This document shows, piece by piece, positions 32,053-42,920 of a stretch of DNA of 64,000 nucleotides. The stretch lies in assembly GCF_021864465.1 (NCBI RefSeq), contig NZ_JAKKUV010000002.1:310001-374000 (forward strand). The letters are read 5' to 3'. The DNA comes from Hyphobacterium sp. SN044. GTDB lineage: Bacteria; Pseudomonadota; Alphaproteobacteria; Caulobacterales; Maricaulaceae. The translations under genes were made by a program, and so were the position numbers. Under the pieces are notes generated by a model, which saw only the letters and a list, made by a program, of their open reading frames with translations, was not told where the DNA came from and did not search any database. Numbering within the stretch: the stretch's first letter is position 1; every line of letters starts with the position of its first letter.

Positions 32053-33102
32053 TCAGCTCTCCACCAGCACGTCGGTGTAAAGCTCGGACGGATCGGGCTC
32101 CGGGCTCTCCTTGGAGAAGTCGGCCGATGCGTTGACGATCTCCTTGATCTCCTTGTCGATCTTTTTCAGATCTTCTTCGGAGGCATGCTTGCCCTCGGCG
32201 ATCCACTTCTTCACGCCCTCGATCGGGTCGTGGTGCGAGCGAATGTCGTCGACCTCTTCCCGCGTGCGGTATTTCGCCGGGTCGGACATGGAGTGGCCGC
32301 GATAGCGGTAGGTCTTCATCTCCAGGATGAAGGGGCCGTTGCCTTCGGCGGCGTGCTTGCGGGCCTCGGCAGCAGCTTCGCGCACCGCGATCACATCCAT
32401 GCCGTCGACCTCGCGGCCCGGAATGCCGAAGGACGCGCCGCGCTTGTGCAGATGGGTTTCCGAGGACGCGCGCTTCACGCTCGTGCCCATGGCGTACTGG
32501 TTGTTCTCGATGATGTAGAGAACGGGCAGGTTCCAGAGCTTCGCCATGTTGAAGCTCTCATAGACCTGGCCCTGGTTGGCCGCGCCGTCGCCGAAATAGG
32601 TCGCGCAGATCTTGCCGTTATTCTTGTAGAGGTTCGAGAAGCCGAGGCCGGTGCCGATCGACACCTGCGCACCGACGATGCCGTGGCCGCCGAAGAATTG
32701 CTTCTCGCGGCTGAACATGTGCATCGAGCCGCCCTTGCCCTTGGAATAGCCGCCGGCACGGCCGGTCAGCTCGGCCATCACCCCGTTCGGGTCCATGCCG
32801 CAGGCCAGCATGTGGCCGTGGTCGCGGTAGCCGGTGATGACCTGGTCGCCCTCTTCCAGCGCCGCCTGGACACCGACAACAACCGCTTCCTGGCCGATAT
32901 AGAGGTGACAGAAGCCCGCGATCAGACCCATGCCGTAAAGCTGGCCGGCCTTCTCCTCGAAACGCCGGATCAGCAGCATGTCGCGAAAATAGGTGAGCAG
33001 CTGGTCCTTGGTGACCTTGGCTTTCGGCCCGACTGCCGGTTTCGTTGCGGTTGTCGCGGTACGGCCGGTCTTGCCAGCCGAAGCCTTCTTCGTCGCCATC
33101 AT
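32053..33102 (-). CDS. pdhA: Pyruvate dehydrogenase E1 alpha
   Basis: 349 residues. After a Lys/Thr/Ala-rich N-terminal extension the E1 alpha fold begins at LLTYFRDMLLIRRFEEKAGQ. The TPP motif runs from FGDGAANQGQVYESFNMA to ENNQYAMGTS, and the phosphorylation-loop region YRYRGHSMSDPAKYR is present. It binds TPP with E1 beta and decarboxylates pyruvate. It is the first gene of a seven-gene coupled operon (pdhA, NTF2-like, pdhB, AT-rich gene, GFA gene, membrane protein, pdhC). Confidence 0.97.
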   Translation of the reverse strand: MMATKKASAGKTGRTATTATKPAVGPKAKVTKDQLLTYFRDMLLIRRFEEKAGQLYGMGLIAGFCHLYIGQEAVVVGVQAALEEGDQVITGYRDHGHMLACGMDPNGVMAELTGRAGGYSKGKGGSMHMFSREKQFFGGHGIVGAQVSIGTGLGFSNLYKNNGKICATYFGDGAANQGQVYESFNMAKLWNLPVLYIIENNQYAMGTSVKRASSETHLHKRGASFGIPGREVDGMDVIAVREAAAEARKHAAEGNGPFILEMKTYRYRGHSMSDPAKYRTREEVDDIRSHHDPIEGVKKWIAEGKHASEEDLKKIDKEIKEIVNASADFSKESPEPDPSELYTDVLVES

Positions 33103-33195
33103 TTCACACGCGAAGTATTTCCTTCGCGCTCCCTTGCACGTTGATCGGGCCTTATCAGACCTCGCACTGCAACAGCAAGGGATTGATGCCGGATT

Positions 33196-33501
33196 CTAGC
33201 GTTCGGCGGGGGTGTCGAGGCGGACGATGAAGTCGCGCGGATGGGCAACATTCAGGATGCTGCGCGCACGCTCCTCGACATAGTCGAGATCGAGAGAGTC
33301 GGACCGCAGACGCAGCGCGGTGGCTTCCAGCGCCTCGCGTTCGGCGACCGTCGCAGCCAGTTCGGCTTCGGTCTCGGCGATGCGGTTCTTCACGACGATC
33401 CAGTTCAATATGCCCTGCTCGCCATTCATCGCGTGATAGCCGAAATAGGTGATCAGGCCTGCGAAGAGGACGGTCGGCACAAGTCGCTTCAGGAAGTCCA
33501 T
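33196..33501 (-). CDS. ftsB: FtsB/DivIC-family septum formation initiator
   Basis: 101 residues: a short cytoplasmic start (MDFLKRL), one transmembrane helix (VPTVLFAGLITYFGYHAM), a coiled-coil stretch (about residues 36-68, KNRIAETEAELAATVAEREA) and the C-terminal DLDYVEERARSILNVAHPRDFIV typical of FtsB/DivIC proteins. These bitopic proteins join FtsL and FtsQ at the division site. The eno-ftsB-pdhA order is common in alphaproteobacteria; here a LysM gene and a repeat separate eno from ftsB. Confidence 0.9.
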   Translation of the reverse strand: MDFLKRLVPTVLFAGLITYFGYHAMNGEQGILNWIVVKNRIAETEAELAATVAEREALEATALRLRSDSLDLDYVEERARSILNVAHPRDFIVRLDTPAER

Positions 33502-33602
33502 CGTGATCTCACCCCATCCATGCCGCGCCTGTTTTCAGGTCTTCGGCTTCGATGGGGTGAGTAAAAACGATCAGCGTGAATCAAGGGTTACCGCGCCGGC
33601 AT

Positions 33603-33689
33603 CCTTCGAGGGCTTCTTCGAAGCCACCTCAGGATGAGGGACGCATTTTATCCTCATCCTGAGGTGCCGCCGACAGGCGGCCTCGAAGG
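33603..33689. repeat. Cloverleaf-like palindromic intergenic repeat
   Basis: An outer 9-bp stem (CCTTCGAGG at 33603-33611 with CCTCGAAGG at 33681-33689) closes three hairpins: GGCTTC-TTC-GAAGCC (33611-33625), a perfect 15-bp stem CACCTCAGGATGAGG / CCTCATCCTGAGGTG (33625-33639 and 33652-33666), and GCCGCC-GACA-GGCGGC (33666-33681). The CCTCAGGATGAGG core recalls dispersed repeats of other alphaproteobacteria. It fills the space after the LysM gene and before ftsB and may also act as a terminator. Confidence 0.88.
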
Positions 33690-33727
33690 GCGAGGATAAA
33701 ATAAAGCGGGCGGCGAATGTCCACACC

Positions 33728-34972
33728 CTACCCGCTGCGCGGGACTTCCCGCAGGGTCTCGACTTCAAGCGTCGCCTCGCCCTGCTGACAGTAGGAAATG
33801 TCGGCATATTGACCTTCCACCATGACGTATTCGCCCGTGGTCAAGGGAATGTCGTCACTGACGATCGAATAGACCGAGCCATTATCGGTATGCAGCGTGT
33901 GGCATTCCACGCCCTGGCGGACTTCCCCCTGCAACGCGACTTCGCCGCCGCGATTGCGGTCGTCACGATGGTCCCGGGGCATTTCGCGGATCTCGTTGAC
34001 CGCAATCGTGGTCTGGCCCTGCTGACAGAAGGAGGCACTGACACGGTCGCCGCGAATGCGGACATGTTCGCCATTGGTGAAGCGGATGTCGTCGCTGACG
34101 AGCGAATAGACGTCGCCGTCACGCGTCGTCAGGACGTGGCACTCCGTGCCCATCGAGACTTCGCCGGTCAGCGTCATCCAGTCGTCGCGGCGATCCTCGC
34201 GCTGGCGATCATCCCACCGGGTGTGGTCGTCATCACGATCACCCCGGTCATCCCGCCAACGATCGTAGCGATCGACGACATCGAACACGTCCGATTTCAG
34301 CGTCCGGCCGCGGTCGGTATCGACGAGAAAGATCAGATCGTCGCCCGGATCGGACCAGGACGGCACGCGCACGGAGGTGTCGAGCTGGCCATTTTCGTCG
34401 GTCTGGATCTGGCGGACCGGTTCCCATTCCGAAGCCTGCGGGCCGACGCCGATCGTGACCCAGTCATTGGGCCTCAGATTGCGGGCACTGATCTCGATGA
34501 CGTCTCCGGGCGAGCCGGTGTGGGGCTCGATCGAAAACGCGCCGCGAATGTCGTCGCGGCCCGGCACATCGATGCGGTCGCCGGGCTGCAGGTTGAACGG
34601 GTCGATATCCTCGTTCGCGGCGATCAGTTCAAACAGCGAGAGGCCGAGGCGGGTGGCAATCGCCGAGAAATTATCGCCCTGCTGAACCCGGTACTCGCCG
34701 GGCCCGGTATTGCGGCGGTCTTCATAGCCGGTGCCGGCTTCGGTGCTCAGACGGATACGCTGACCGATTTCCATCGCGCGCGGATCGAGTCGCGGGTTGA
34801 GATTCATGATGCGCGAGACCGGCACGCGGCATTGTTGGGCGATCTCATAGAGCGTGTCGCCGGAGCGAACCGTGTAGTCCGCGCCGCAGCGGGTCTGCGC
34901 CTCTGCCGGCGCGGCGATCGCGGCCAGGGCCAGCGTCGCGCTGCCGAGCAGAACGGTTTTGAGCGGTGTCAT
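33728..34972 (-). CDS. Exported LysM protein with duplicated C-terminal cysteine module
   Basis: 414 residues with a signal peptide (to about PAEAQ). Two LysM domains follow: YTVRSGDTLYEIAQQCRVPV with NLNPRLDP, and YRVQQGDNFSAIATRLGLSL with PFNLQPGDRI, which bind peptidoglycan. An Ig-like region (about 145-240, SPGDVIEISARNL) and an Arg/Asp-rich linker come next, then two copies of a 60-residue module, TECHVLTTRDGDVYSLVSDD...FCQQG and VECHTLHTDNGSVYSIVSDD...YCQQG. A 6-bp hairpin (AGTGGC/GCCACT) and GAGGAGG ribosome site precede the ATG. Role: cell-wall-bound periplasmic protein of unknown activity. Confidence 0.9.
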   Translation of the reverse strand: MTPLKTVLLGSATLALAAIAAPAEAQTRCGADYTVRSGDTLYEIAQQCRVPVSRIMNLNPRLDPRAMEIGQRIRLSTEAGTGYEDRRNTGPGEYRVQQGDNFSAIATRLGLSLFELIAANEDIDPFNLQPGDRIDVPGRDDIRGAFSIEPHTGSPGDVIEISARNLRPNDWVTIGVGPQASEWEPVRQIQTDENGQLDTSVRVPSWSDPGDDLIFLVDTDRGRTLKSDVFDVVDRYDRWRDDRGDRDDDHTRWDDRQREDRRDDWMTLTGEVSMGTECHVLTTRDGDVYSLVSDDIRFTNGEHVRIRGDRVSASFCQQGQTTIAVNEIREMPRDHRDDRNRGGEVALQGEVRQGVECHTLHTDNGSVYSIVSDDIPLTTGEYVMVEGQYADISYCQQGEATLEVETLREVPRSG

Positions 34973-35044
34973 GGGGGGGCCTCCTCTTGAAGTGGCTCAT
35001 GCCACTGCAACGAAGCCCCCCGGGGGTGTGGTTCCGGCTTGCCC

Positions 35045-36385
<1,341 letters not shown>

Positions 36386-36421
36386 GTCCGGGGTCCGGAC
36401 CACAGGCGAAATCGGGCATGC

Positions 36422-36452
36422 GAAAACGCCCCGCTCGAAGCCGAACAGGGCG
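36422..36452 (-). terminator. rpmF intrinsic terminator
   Basis: Downstream of rpmF the minus strand reads CGCCC, a 16-base loop with partial inner pairing, GGGCG, then TTTTCG. The T run directly after the stem and the position 31 bp past the stop fit a Rho-independent terminator, though the stem is short. Confidence 0.5.
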
Positions 36453-36482
36453 CTTCAATACGTCAGCCGGAAAAGACCGGGA

Positions 36483-36665
36483 TCAGTCGTCCTTCGGCGT
36501 CAGAACCTGCTTGCCGCGATACATGCCCGTCTTCAGGTCGATGTGGTGCGGACGGCGCAGCTCGCCGGAGTCCTTGTCTTCGATGTAGGCCGGGGCATCC
36601 AGCTTGTCGTGGGCGCGGCGCATGCCACGCTTGGACGGGGTCGTTTTTCGCTTCGGGACCGCCAT
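36483..36665 (-). CDS. rpmF: 50S ribosomal protein L32
   Basis: 60 residues from the ATG at 36665 ([20 protein letters not shown]), the classic L32 N-terminus; the open frame upstream adds unrelated residues. The ribosome site GGGAGAG precedes the ATG. This version lacks the four zinc cysteines found in some L32 proteins, as is usual in alphaproteobacteria. Conserved [16 protein letters not shown] follows. Confidence 0.97.
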   Translation of the reverse strand: MAVPKRKTTPSKRGMRRAHDKLDAPAYIEDKDSGELRRPHHIDLKTGMYRGKQVLTPKDD

Positions 36666-36730
36666 GGGTCTCTCCCGTAATCTCGTCAGAATCCTGGACG
36701 CGGCATGCAAGGCATGTCGCAGAGCCGCGC

Positions 36731-36759
36731 CGTATAACCGCTCCCCTGCCCGCGCGCAA
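36731..36759 (-). promoter_or_regulatory. Candidate rpmF promoter
   Basis: Minus-strand TTGCGC (36754-36759), 17-bp spacer, TATACG (36731-36736), 66 bp before the rpmF ATG. The remaining space up to pyrG (36760-36916) holds one small hairpin, GGTCCC-GCCG-GGGACC (36819-36834), possibly ending pyrG transcription, and nothing else I can identify. Confidence 0.48.
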
Positions 36760-36916
36760 CCGGACTTTCCGCTCTCGCCGTGACGATTTCAGCGAAAAGG
36801 TGTATGGTCCGGTTTCGCGGTCCCGCCGGGGACCAGACGGCATCGCGTCCGAAGAGAGCTAGCCAAAGGCCGTAACGGATCACCGGCGGAGACCGCTTTT
36901 CTCCTTCAGGTCAGCG

Positions 36917-38545
36917 CTAAACCAGACGGCTCTGCTCGACCGCCGCCGCGATGAAGCTGGCGAAGAGCGGATGCGGCTCGAACGGGCGCGACTTGTATTC
37001 CGGGTGGAATTGCACGCCGATGAACCAGGGATGGTCCTCCAGCTCGACGATTTCCGGCAGCACGCCATCGGGTGACAGGCCGGAGAATTTCAGACCCGCC
37101 GCTTCAAGCCGCTCGCGATAGGCGATATTCACTTCATAGCGGTGACGGTGGCGTTCCTCGATATTCCGGGTGCCGTAGATTTCGCGTACGCGGCTGCCGT
37201 CCGCGAGGATGGCCGGATAGGCGCCGAGCCGCATCGTGCCGCCGAGGTCGGATTTTTCGTCGCGGGTCTCGACCCGGTTGCCGCGCATCCATTCCGTCAT
37301 CAGACCGATGATCGGCTCGGACGGCTTGGAGAACTCGCTCGATCCCGCACCGGTGATTCCTGCGAGATTTCGCGCCGCCTCGATCACCGCCATCTGCATG
37401 CCGAAGCAGATGCCGAAATACGGCACCTTGCGTTCCCGCGCGAAACGCACCGCGGCGATCTTGCCTTCCGCGCCGCGTTCGCCGAAACCACCCGGTACCA
37501 GGATGCCGTGCACGTCTTCCAGAGGGCTGGTCTCGCCATCGTCCTCGAACTGGCTCGATTCCAGCCATTTCAGACGGACCTTGACGTTGTTCGCGATGCC
37601 GCCGTGATTGAGCGCCTCGATCAGCGATTTATAGGCATCGAGCAGGCTTGTGTACTTGCCGACCACGCCGATCGTGACCTCGCCATCGGGCTCGTTCACC
37701 GCCTTGGAGATGGCGTTCCAGCGTGACAGGTCCGGCTCCGGCGCATCGTCGATGCGGAAGCGTTTCAGCACTTCGGTGTCGAGTCCGCGCGCGTGGTATT
37801 CCAGCGGCACGTCGTAGAGCGAGGACGCGTCCCTTCCCTCGATCACGGCGGATTCCGGCACATTGCAGAATAGCGCAATCTTGCGCCGGTCGCCCTCCGC
37901 GATGGGGATCTCGCAGCGGCACAGCAGGATGTCGGGCTGAATGCCGATCGACAGCAATTCCTTGACGGAGTGCTGGGTCGGTTTGGTCTTCATCTCGCCG
38001 GCGGCCTTGATGTAGGGCAGCAGGGTGACGTGCAGGAAAAGGGCGTTGTCGCGGCCGAGTTCCTGACCCAGCTGACGCAGCGATTCGAAGAAGGGCAGGC
38101 CCTCGATATCACCGACCGTGCCACCGACCTCGCACAGGACGAAATCGACATCACCGGCATCCGACAGGACGAATTCCTTGATCTGGTCGGTGACGTGCGG
38201 AATCACCTGCACGGTCGCGCCCAGATAATCGCCGCGGCGTTCCCGGTCGATGATCGTCTGGTAGATGCGTCCGGTCGTGATGTTGTCGGACTGTTTCGCC
38301 GCAACGCCGGTGAAGCGTTCGTAGTGGCCGAGGTCGAGGTCGGTCTCCGCCCCGTCGTCGGTCACATACACTTCGCCGTGCTGGTAGGGCGACATCGTGC
38401 CCGGGTCGACATTCAGATACGGGTCGAGCTTGCGCAGGCGGACCTTGTACCCACGGGCCTGGAGCAGGGCTCCGAGAGCGGCTGAAGCGAGGCCTTTTCC
38501 CAGCGAGGAGACCACGCCGCCGGTGATGAAGATATATCGCGGCAT
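36917..38545 (-). CDS. pyrG: CTP synthase
   Basis: 542 residues. The N-terminal synthetase domain starts [20 protein letters not shown] and contains [19 protein letters not shown] and [17 protein letters not shown]. The C-terminal class I glutaminase has [10 protein letters not shown], nucleophile Cys in YFGICFGMQ and the His-Glu pair in [12 protein letters not shown]. It aminates UTP to CTP, supplying CTP to IspD and CdsA also encoded here. secG lies 70 bp upstream; secG-pyrG-(eno) is the normal alphaproteobacterial order. Confidence 0.98.
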   Translation of the reverse strand: MPRYIFITGGVVSSLGKGLASAALGALLQARGYKVRLRKLDPYLNVDPGTMSPYQHGEVYVTDDGAETDLDLGHYERFTGVAAKQSDNITTGRIYQTIIDRERRGDYLGATVQVIPHVTDQIKEFVLSDAGDVDFVLCEVGGTVGDIEGLPFFESLRQLGQELGRDNALFLHVTLLPYIKAAGEMKTKPTQHSVKELLSIGIQPDILLCRCEIPIAEGDRRKIALFCNVPESAVIEGRDASSLYDVPLEYHARGLDTEVLKRFRIDDAPEPDLSRWNAISKAVNEPDGEVTIGVVGKYTSLLDAYKSLIEALNHGGIANNVKVRLKWLESSQFEDDGETSPLEDVHGILVPGGFGERGAEGKIAAVRFARERKVPYFGICFGMQMAVIEAARNLAGITGAGSSEFSKPSEPIIGLMTEWMRGNRVETRDEKSDLGGTMRLGAYPAILADGSRVREIYGTRNIEERHRHRYEVNIAYRERLEAAGLKFSGLSPDGVLPEIVELEDHPWFIGVQFHPEYKSRPFEPHPLFASFIAAAVEQSRLV

Positions 38546-38569
38546 GGGAAGCCTGAATAACGCAGATTC

Positions 38570-38590
38570 TCCGGCGCCGGAAGCGCCGGA
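38570..38590 (-). terminator. Stem-loop between secG and pyrG
   Basis: TCCGGCGC-CGGAA-GCGCCGGA is a perfect 8-bp stem with a 5-base loop in the 70-bp space between secG and pyrG. No T run follows on the minus strand, so it may be an attenuating or mRNA-stabilising hairpin, not a strong terminator. Confidence 0.4.
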
Positions 38591-38615
38591 TCACCCGTTG
38601 CTGACAAAAGGGCTC

Positions 38616-38942
38616 TTAATCGTCGGTCGGAACGGCCGGTTCGTCCGGCGTCTCCTCCTGCGGAACGGGCATTTCGATCGCCGCGTCATCGAGCTGGTCG
38701 AACACGCTGGAAGACCGGTTTTCCGATCCCAGCATCAGGGCGAGGACGATCGGCATGATGAAGAAGGCACCGCCGAGAATCATCGTCGTGCGGGTCAGGA
38801 TATTCGCCGCGCCGCGGCCGCTCATCATGCCACCGGGACCGCCGCCAATGCCAAGCGCGCCGCCTTCGGAACGCTGCATCAGTACGACGCCGACCAGCGC
38901 CACCGTAATGAGCAGGTAAATGACCAGAAGAACCGTCGTCAT
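38616..38942 (-). CDS. secG: Preprotein translocase subunit SecG
   Basis: 108 residues with two transmembrane helices (VLLVIYLLITVALVGVVLMQ and MILGGAFFIMPIVLALML) separated by the SecG loop RSEGGALGIGGGPGG with GRGAANILTRTT. The tail is acidic and proline-rich (QEETPDEPAVPTDD), as often in alphaproteobacteria. It assists SecYE in protein export. Confidence 0.96.
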   Translation of the reverse strand: MTTVLLVIYLLITVALVGVVLMQRSEGGALGIGGGPGGMMSGRGAANILTRTTMILGGAFFIMPIVLALMLGSENRSSSVFDQLDDAAIEMPVPQEETPDEPAVPTDD

Positions 38943-38959
38943 GTGAGTATCCGCCGAAT

Positions 38960-38992
38960 GCCTGTCTTGGAGCCCCGATCGGGGCGGCAGGC
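38960..38992 (-). terminator. Stem-loop before secG
   Basis: GCCTG...CAGGC arms (38960-38964 and 38988-38992) enclose the perfect palindrome GCCCCGATCGGGGC (38972-38985). It begins right after the stop of the receiver-like gene. No U tract is seen, so termination is uncertain. Confidence 0.38.
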
Positions 38993-38993
38993 G

Positions 38994-39983
38994 TCAGCCC
39001 GCTGCGGCGGTATGTAGCGTAGCACCGGGTGCAACGCCACCACCCAGTCCATCGCGTGACAGTAGGCGCTTGCGCAGGGTCGCGACGGTCTTGCCGATCT
39101 CGTCCTGGGACCGCTCGATCGACTCGCCATTGGCGTAGGCCGCATAGGCCCCGACGGCGAGTTCCTTTGCGAGCTTGAAATTGCTCGCCGTGCATTCGTC
39201 CTTGCGCTTGAAGGCCCGGACCTGTTCCAGCAGGGCTTCGGCGACCTGCATGGCCTCAAGGCGGGCCGCGCCTTCCAGCGTCTCGCGCAGTTCGCGCGCC
39301 GTGCGGATCACATCGGCCAGATCCATGGCGGCGTTCCGGGCCGTCGCGGGATCGGCCTGCAATTCCATCGCGACCACGATCCGCATGGCCAGTCGGCGCA
39401 CGCGTTCTGATTCAACCGTCTTGCGGGCTTCATTGATCCAGCCCTTGGCGCGCGCCAGGGCTTCCTCATCGCCTTCAACGGTGGCCTGCAGCGTGTTGGG
39501 AACCCGCACGACGGGGGCGTCGGAGGGGCGTTTGGAATCCTCCCGGCGGTCCGGGCCGATATAGTCGCTGGTCACGACGAAGGGTTTGCGGCTCTTGATC
39601 AGGGTCCGGATCCGGTCCTCGGCAAACGCCGTGGAGAAAGGCCGGACGATCACATCATCCGCACCGCTGGAAATGGCGCGCCGGACATGGGCGCCATCCC
39701 GGATCCAGCTGGTCAGGATCAGCGTCACGAAGGGGTTCGGCATCGCCTTGCCCTGCCGGATGTTGCGGATGAGCGGCAAGATATCGACGCCGGGCGACGC
39801 GGATTCGGCCACGATCAGCGCCGGGCTGTTCTCCCGGATCGCCTTCTCGAAATCCTTCAGATTGGAATGGGAATCGATCTCGCGGAAGCCGATTTCGTGC
39901 AAGGCATAGCGCGTCGTCCGCAGGTTCACGTGAACCGGGTCGAACAGGCAAACACTTGCCTTCGTGTAATCGACTTCAGCCAT
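38994..39983 (-). CDS. Degenerate response-regulator receiver protein with helical C-terminus
   Basis: 329 residues. Residues 8-125 look like a receiver domain: SVCLFDPVHVNLRTTRYAL, the beta-3 strand ALIVAESASPG, LILTSW and DDVIVRPFS. At the phospho-acceptor position after the beta-3 strand there is Glu60 where Asp is expected, and the conserved Lys is Arg114, so it is probably not phosphorylated and may mimic the active state. The rest (about 150-329) is charged and helical, with no DNA-binding or enzymatic domain recognised. It is between tpiA and secG. Role unknown; protein-protein output is a guess. Confidence 0.78.
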   Translation of the reverse strand: MAEVDYTKASVCLFDPVHVNLRTTRYALHEIGFREIDSHSNLKDFEKAIRENSPALIVAESASPGVDILPLIRNIRQGKAMPNPFVTLILTSWIRDGAHVRRAISSGADDVIVRPFSTAFAEDRIRTLIKSRKPFVVTSDYIGPDRREDSKRPSDAPVVRVPNTLQATVEGDEEALARAKGWINEARKTVESERVRRLAMRIVVAMELQADPATARNAAMDLADVIRTARELRETLEGAARLEAMQVAEALLEQVRAFKRKDECTASNFKLAKELAVGAYAAYANGESIERSQDEIGKTVATLRKRLLSRDGLGGGVAPGATLHTAAAG

Positions 39984-40082
39984 GCAGGACCGGCCCCCGG
40001 ACGCTTGCGAACTGTCTCAGCGGGTCACTCTGCCCGTTAATCCTTGCCAAGCGCTTACGTGGACCGTTCGGATTTGTCCGGA

Positions 40083-40811
40083 TCAGGCAGATTTTGCAAT
40101 TGCGGCGAAACTTTCTGCCTGGAGGCTGGCACCGCCAACCAGCGCGCCGTCGACATCATGCAGGGCAAGTATCTCTTGCGCATTCTCCGGTTTGACCGAG
40201 CCGCCATAGAGAATGCGGACCTGCTCGCCGTCCGGGACGGACGACCGGATGAAGGCATGCATTGCGGCGATGTCGCCGGTTGACGCGGTGCGGCCGGTGC
40301 CGATCGCCCAGACGGGTTCGTAGGCGATGACGTAACCGGTGGGCGCCAATCCGGCCGGGATCGACCCGGCGAGTTGCCGGCCGACAACGTCTTCTTCCCG
40401 GCCTGCCTCCCTGTCCGCAACGGTTTCGCCGACGCAAATGATCGGCGTGAGGCCCGCCCTACCCGCGGCTTCCGCTTTCGCCCGAACGAGATCGTCCGCT
40501 TCGCCATGATCGGCGCGGCGTTCCGAATGCCCGACGATCACGTAATCCGCGCCCGCATCGCGCAGCATTTCAGCGCTGATATCGCCGGTGTGCGCACCGG
40601 CGGATTCGGTGTGGCAATCCTGCCCGCCAATGCGAAAGCCGTGTTTGTGCGCCGCCTGAACCGTCGCAGCCAGAAGCGTCGCAGGCGGGCAGACGAGGAT
40701 TTCGCGCCCTTCCGAAACCGCACCGGACGCGGCCAGCTCATCGAAGAAGCCGAGCGCGTCCTTCAGCCCGTGCATTTTCCAGTTTCCGGCGATCAGCGGC
40801 ATTCTCGGCAT
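40083..40811 (-). CDS. tpiA: Triosephosphate isomerase
   Basis: The open frame is very long upstream (it is antisense to ppiD), but the enzyme starts at the ATG at 40811 ([15 protein letters not shown]), giving 242 residues. Catalytic residues: Lys in AGNWKMHG, His in VIVGHSERR, Glu in [12 protein letters not shown], and the phosphate-binding [11 protein letters not shown] and GALVGGASL. It interconverts DHAP and glyceraldehyde 3-phosphate. It is divergent from ppiD with 129 bp between, the common alphaproteobacterial arrangement. Confidence 0.97.
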   Translation of the reverse strand: MPRMPLIAGNWKMHGLKDALGFFDELAASGAVSEGREILVCPPATLLAATVQAAHKHGFRIGGQDCHTESAGAHTGDISAEMLRDAGADYVIVGHSERRADHGEADDLVRAKAEAAGRAGLTPIICVGETVADREAGREEDVVGRQLAGSIPAGLAPTGYVIAYEPVWAIGTGRTASTGDIAAMHAFIRSSVPDGEQVRILYGGSVKPENAQEILALHDVDGALVGGASLQAESFAAIAKSA

Positions 40812-40876
40812 GAATGTTCCTGACGAAAGGTCTGCGCGCGACTGCGCTGGAAGGGTCTGCGACAATGCAGGCGCGC

Positions 40877-40905
40877 TTGCCGCGTGTAAACGCCTTGGGT
40901 AGGGT
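40877..40905 (+). promoter_or_regulatory. Candidate ppiD promoter
   Basis: TTGCCG (40877-40882), 17-bp spacer, TAGGGT (40900-40905), 35 bp before the ppiD ATG in the tpiA-ppiD divergent space. Confidence 0.35.
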
Positions 40906-40940
40906 CCGCCCGCTTCAATTCCAACCGTAAAAGTTGCTCC

Positions 40941-42920
40941 ATGCTCTCTGCCATTCGCGCCCTCGCCCGCAACCCGATCGCGATCGCCCTGATCCTCGGC
41001 CCGATCATCCTCGGCTTCATGATCTTCGGCGTCAGCGACGTGTTCGTTCAAAGCGGAAGTTCCGTTGCCCGGGTTCAGGACGAACGCGTGTCGGCGATGG
41101 ATTTTGCGGAGTCGTGGGAATACCGCCTGCGCGAGGTGCAGCAGGAGCAGCCGACGATGACCGCCGATCAGGCGCGCGAGCTCGGGCTGTCGGACGCCGT
41201 TCTGAACCAGCTGATCATCCAGGCGCAGCTTCGCGCTGTATCGCGGAATATGGGGCTGGAGGTTTCCAACCGTCAGGTGGCCAACGAGATCGCGGGCTAC
41301 GGCGCCTTCATCGACCCGGTGACCGGGCGTTTCGATCAGGATTCCTACCGGCAATTCCTCGCCGAACAGCGAATGAGCGAAACGCGGTTCGAGGCAAATG
41401 TTCAGCGCGATCTGCTGTCGCGACAGCTGATCGACGCGCTGTTTGCCGGGATCGACGTACCGGACGCCTTCGCGCAGCTGCTTTACCAGTACAGCTATGA
41501 GGAGCGCGTCATTCGCGGCCTCGTCATCCCGCCCGAAGCCGCCGGCGATATCGACGACCCGACCGACGAACAATTGCAGGCGGTGATCGACGACACGCTG
41601 AACGACGAAACACCGCAGAACGATTTCTTCTTCCAGAACCCGGAGCGCCGCGGCTTCACGCTGGTGCGCTTCCGTGTCGCCGATTTCACGCGCAATGTCG
41701 AAGTGTCCGAAGAGGATATCCGCGCGCAATACGACTACGAGGTCGAAGGCGGCGAACTGGGCGAGCCGGCGCTGCGCAGCTATGTGCAGATCCGCGTCGA
41801 GGATCAGGAAACCGCCGAAGCCGCGGCCGAGCGGCTCGCGGCGGGCGAAGATCCCGACGCCGTGGCCGAGGCCATTGGCGGCGACACGCCGTTCGCGGAA
41901 ACCGGGCGCCAGTCCTACCAGATCCCGGACGACGCCCTTGCCGACGCCCTGTTTACGATGGAGACGGGCGAAGCCCGCGCCGTGGAAGGTGCGTTTGGCT
42001 GGTTCGCCGTTGCCGTGACCGACGGCCGCGAAGCCACGATCCCGACCTTCGAGGAGCGCGAGTCCGAGATCCGCGAACTGCTCGCCCGCGCCGAAGCGGA
42101 AAACGCCATGTACGAGGCGATGGGCCTGTTCGAGGAAGCCCGCGGTGGCGGCGCGACGCTGGAAGAAGCGTCGGTGCTGGCGGAAACCTTCTACGAGGCC
42201 TTCCAGCCGATCACCCGGAATGCACGCAACGCCGAAGGCATGCCGGCCGGCACGCTGCTGAACGAGGACGATCAGGCCGCGCAGTATTTCTCCTTCTTCC
42301 TCGATACCGAGGTGCAGCCGGAGATTCTCGAAGCGGTGTTCGAGCAGCTGGTCGGCTATGCCACCGAGCTTCAGCCCTATGGCGAAAGCGATTATTTCGC
42401 GATCCGTGTCGACGAGGTTCTGCCGTCCGAAGTCATGCCGCTCGATGAAGTCCGCGAGGATGCCGAGGCACTGTGGCGCATCCAGTCGGTCGACGAACGC
42501 CTCAACGCGCTTGCTGAAACCGCGCTCGACCGGGCCCGCGCCGGGGAATCGCTCGATGCCATCGCTGCGGACATCCCGGGTGCCCGGGTCGAAACGACGA
42601 CGGTCACGCGCGGCGAAAGCGCCGCCCCGTTCGGCCGCGAGACGATCAGCGTGGCGTTCCAGATCGATCCCGGCACGTTCGAACATGCCGGTTCCGCCGA
42701 CCGCCGCTCGCACATCATCCTGACCGTGGATGATGTCATCGCACCCGAAACGGTGGTGGAGGCCGATCTGGCCGCTCTGACCGAGCAGTCCGATACGCGC
42801 TACAGCCAGGACATCGACGCGGCCTTCGTCTCCGCGCTCTCGGAGCGTTACCCGGCGACGATCAACACCCAGCTGCGCGATCAGGTCCTCGGTATCGCCG
42901 ATCCGAACGCGACGCGGTGA
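40941..42920 (+). CDS. ppiD: PpiD/SurA-like periplasmic peptidyl-prolyl isomerase
   Basis: 659 residues with an N-terminal membrane anchor ([20 protein letters not shown]), a SurA_N-like helical region ([32 protein letters not shown]) and a parvulin-like domain (about 265-365, [20 protein letters not shown] ... [20 protein letters not shown]). The architecture matches PpiD, an inner-membrane-anchored chaperone at the Sec exit. The mature part is very acidic. Its TGA overlaps the GTG start of trpE. Confidence 0.9.
   Translation: MLSAIRALARNPIAIALILGPIILGFMIFGVSDVFVQSGSSVARVQDERVSAMDFAESWEYRLREVQQEQPTMTADQARELGLSDAVLNQLIIQAQLRAVSRNMGLEVSNRQVANEIAGYGAFIDPVTGRFDQDSYRQFLAEQRMSETRFEANVQRDLLSRQLIDALFAGIDVPDAFAQLLYQYSYEERVIRGLVIPPEAAGDIDDPTDEQLQAVIDDTLNDETPQNDFFFQNPERRGFTLVRFRVADFTRNVEVSEEDIRAQYDYEVEGGELGEPALRSYVQIRVEDQETAEAAAERLAAGEDPDAVAEAIGGDTPFAETGRQSYQIPDDALADALFTMETGEARAVEGAFGWFAVAVTDGREATIPTFEERESEIRELLARAEAENAMYEAMGLFEEARGGGATLEEASVLAETFYEAFQPITRNARNAEGMPAGTLLNEDDQAAQYFSFFLDTEVQPEILEAVFEQLVGYATELQPYGESDYFAIRVDEVLPSEVMPLDEVREDAEALWRIQSVDERLNALAETALDRARAGESLDAIAADIPGARVETTTVTRGESAAPFGRETISVAFQIDPGTFEHAGSADRRSHIILTVDDVIAPETVVEADLAALTEQSDTRYSQDIDAAFVSALSERYPATINTQLRDQVLGIADPNATR

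Noticed and set aside
36666..36916. Possible tRNA or small protein gene in the rpmF-pyrG space
   Set aside because: No T-loop (GTTCGANNC), cloverleaf or conserved protein could be found; the 65-codon frame on the minus strand has no support.
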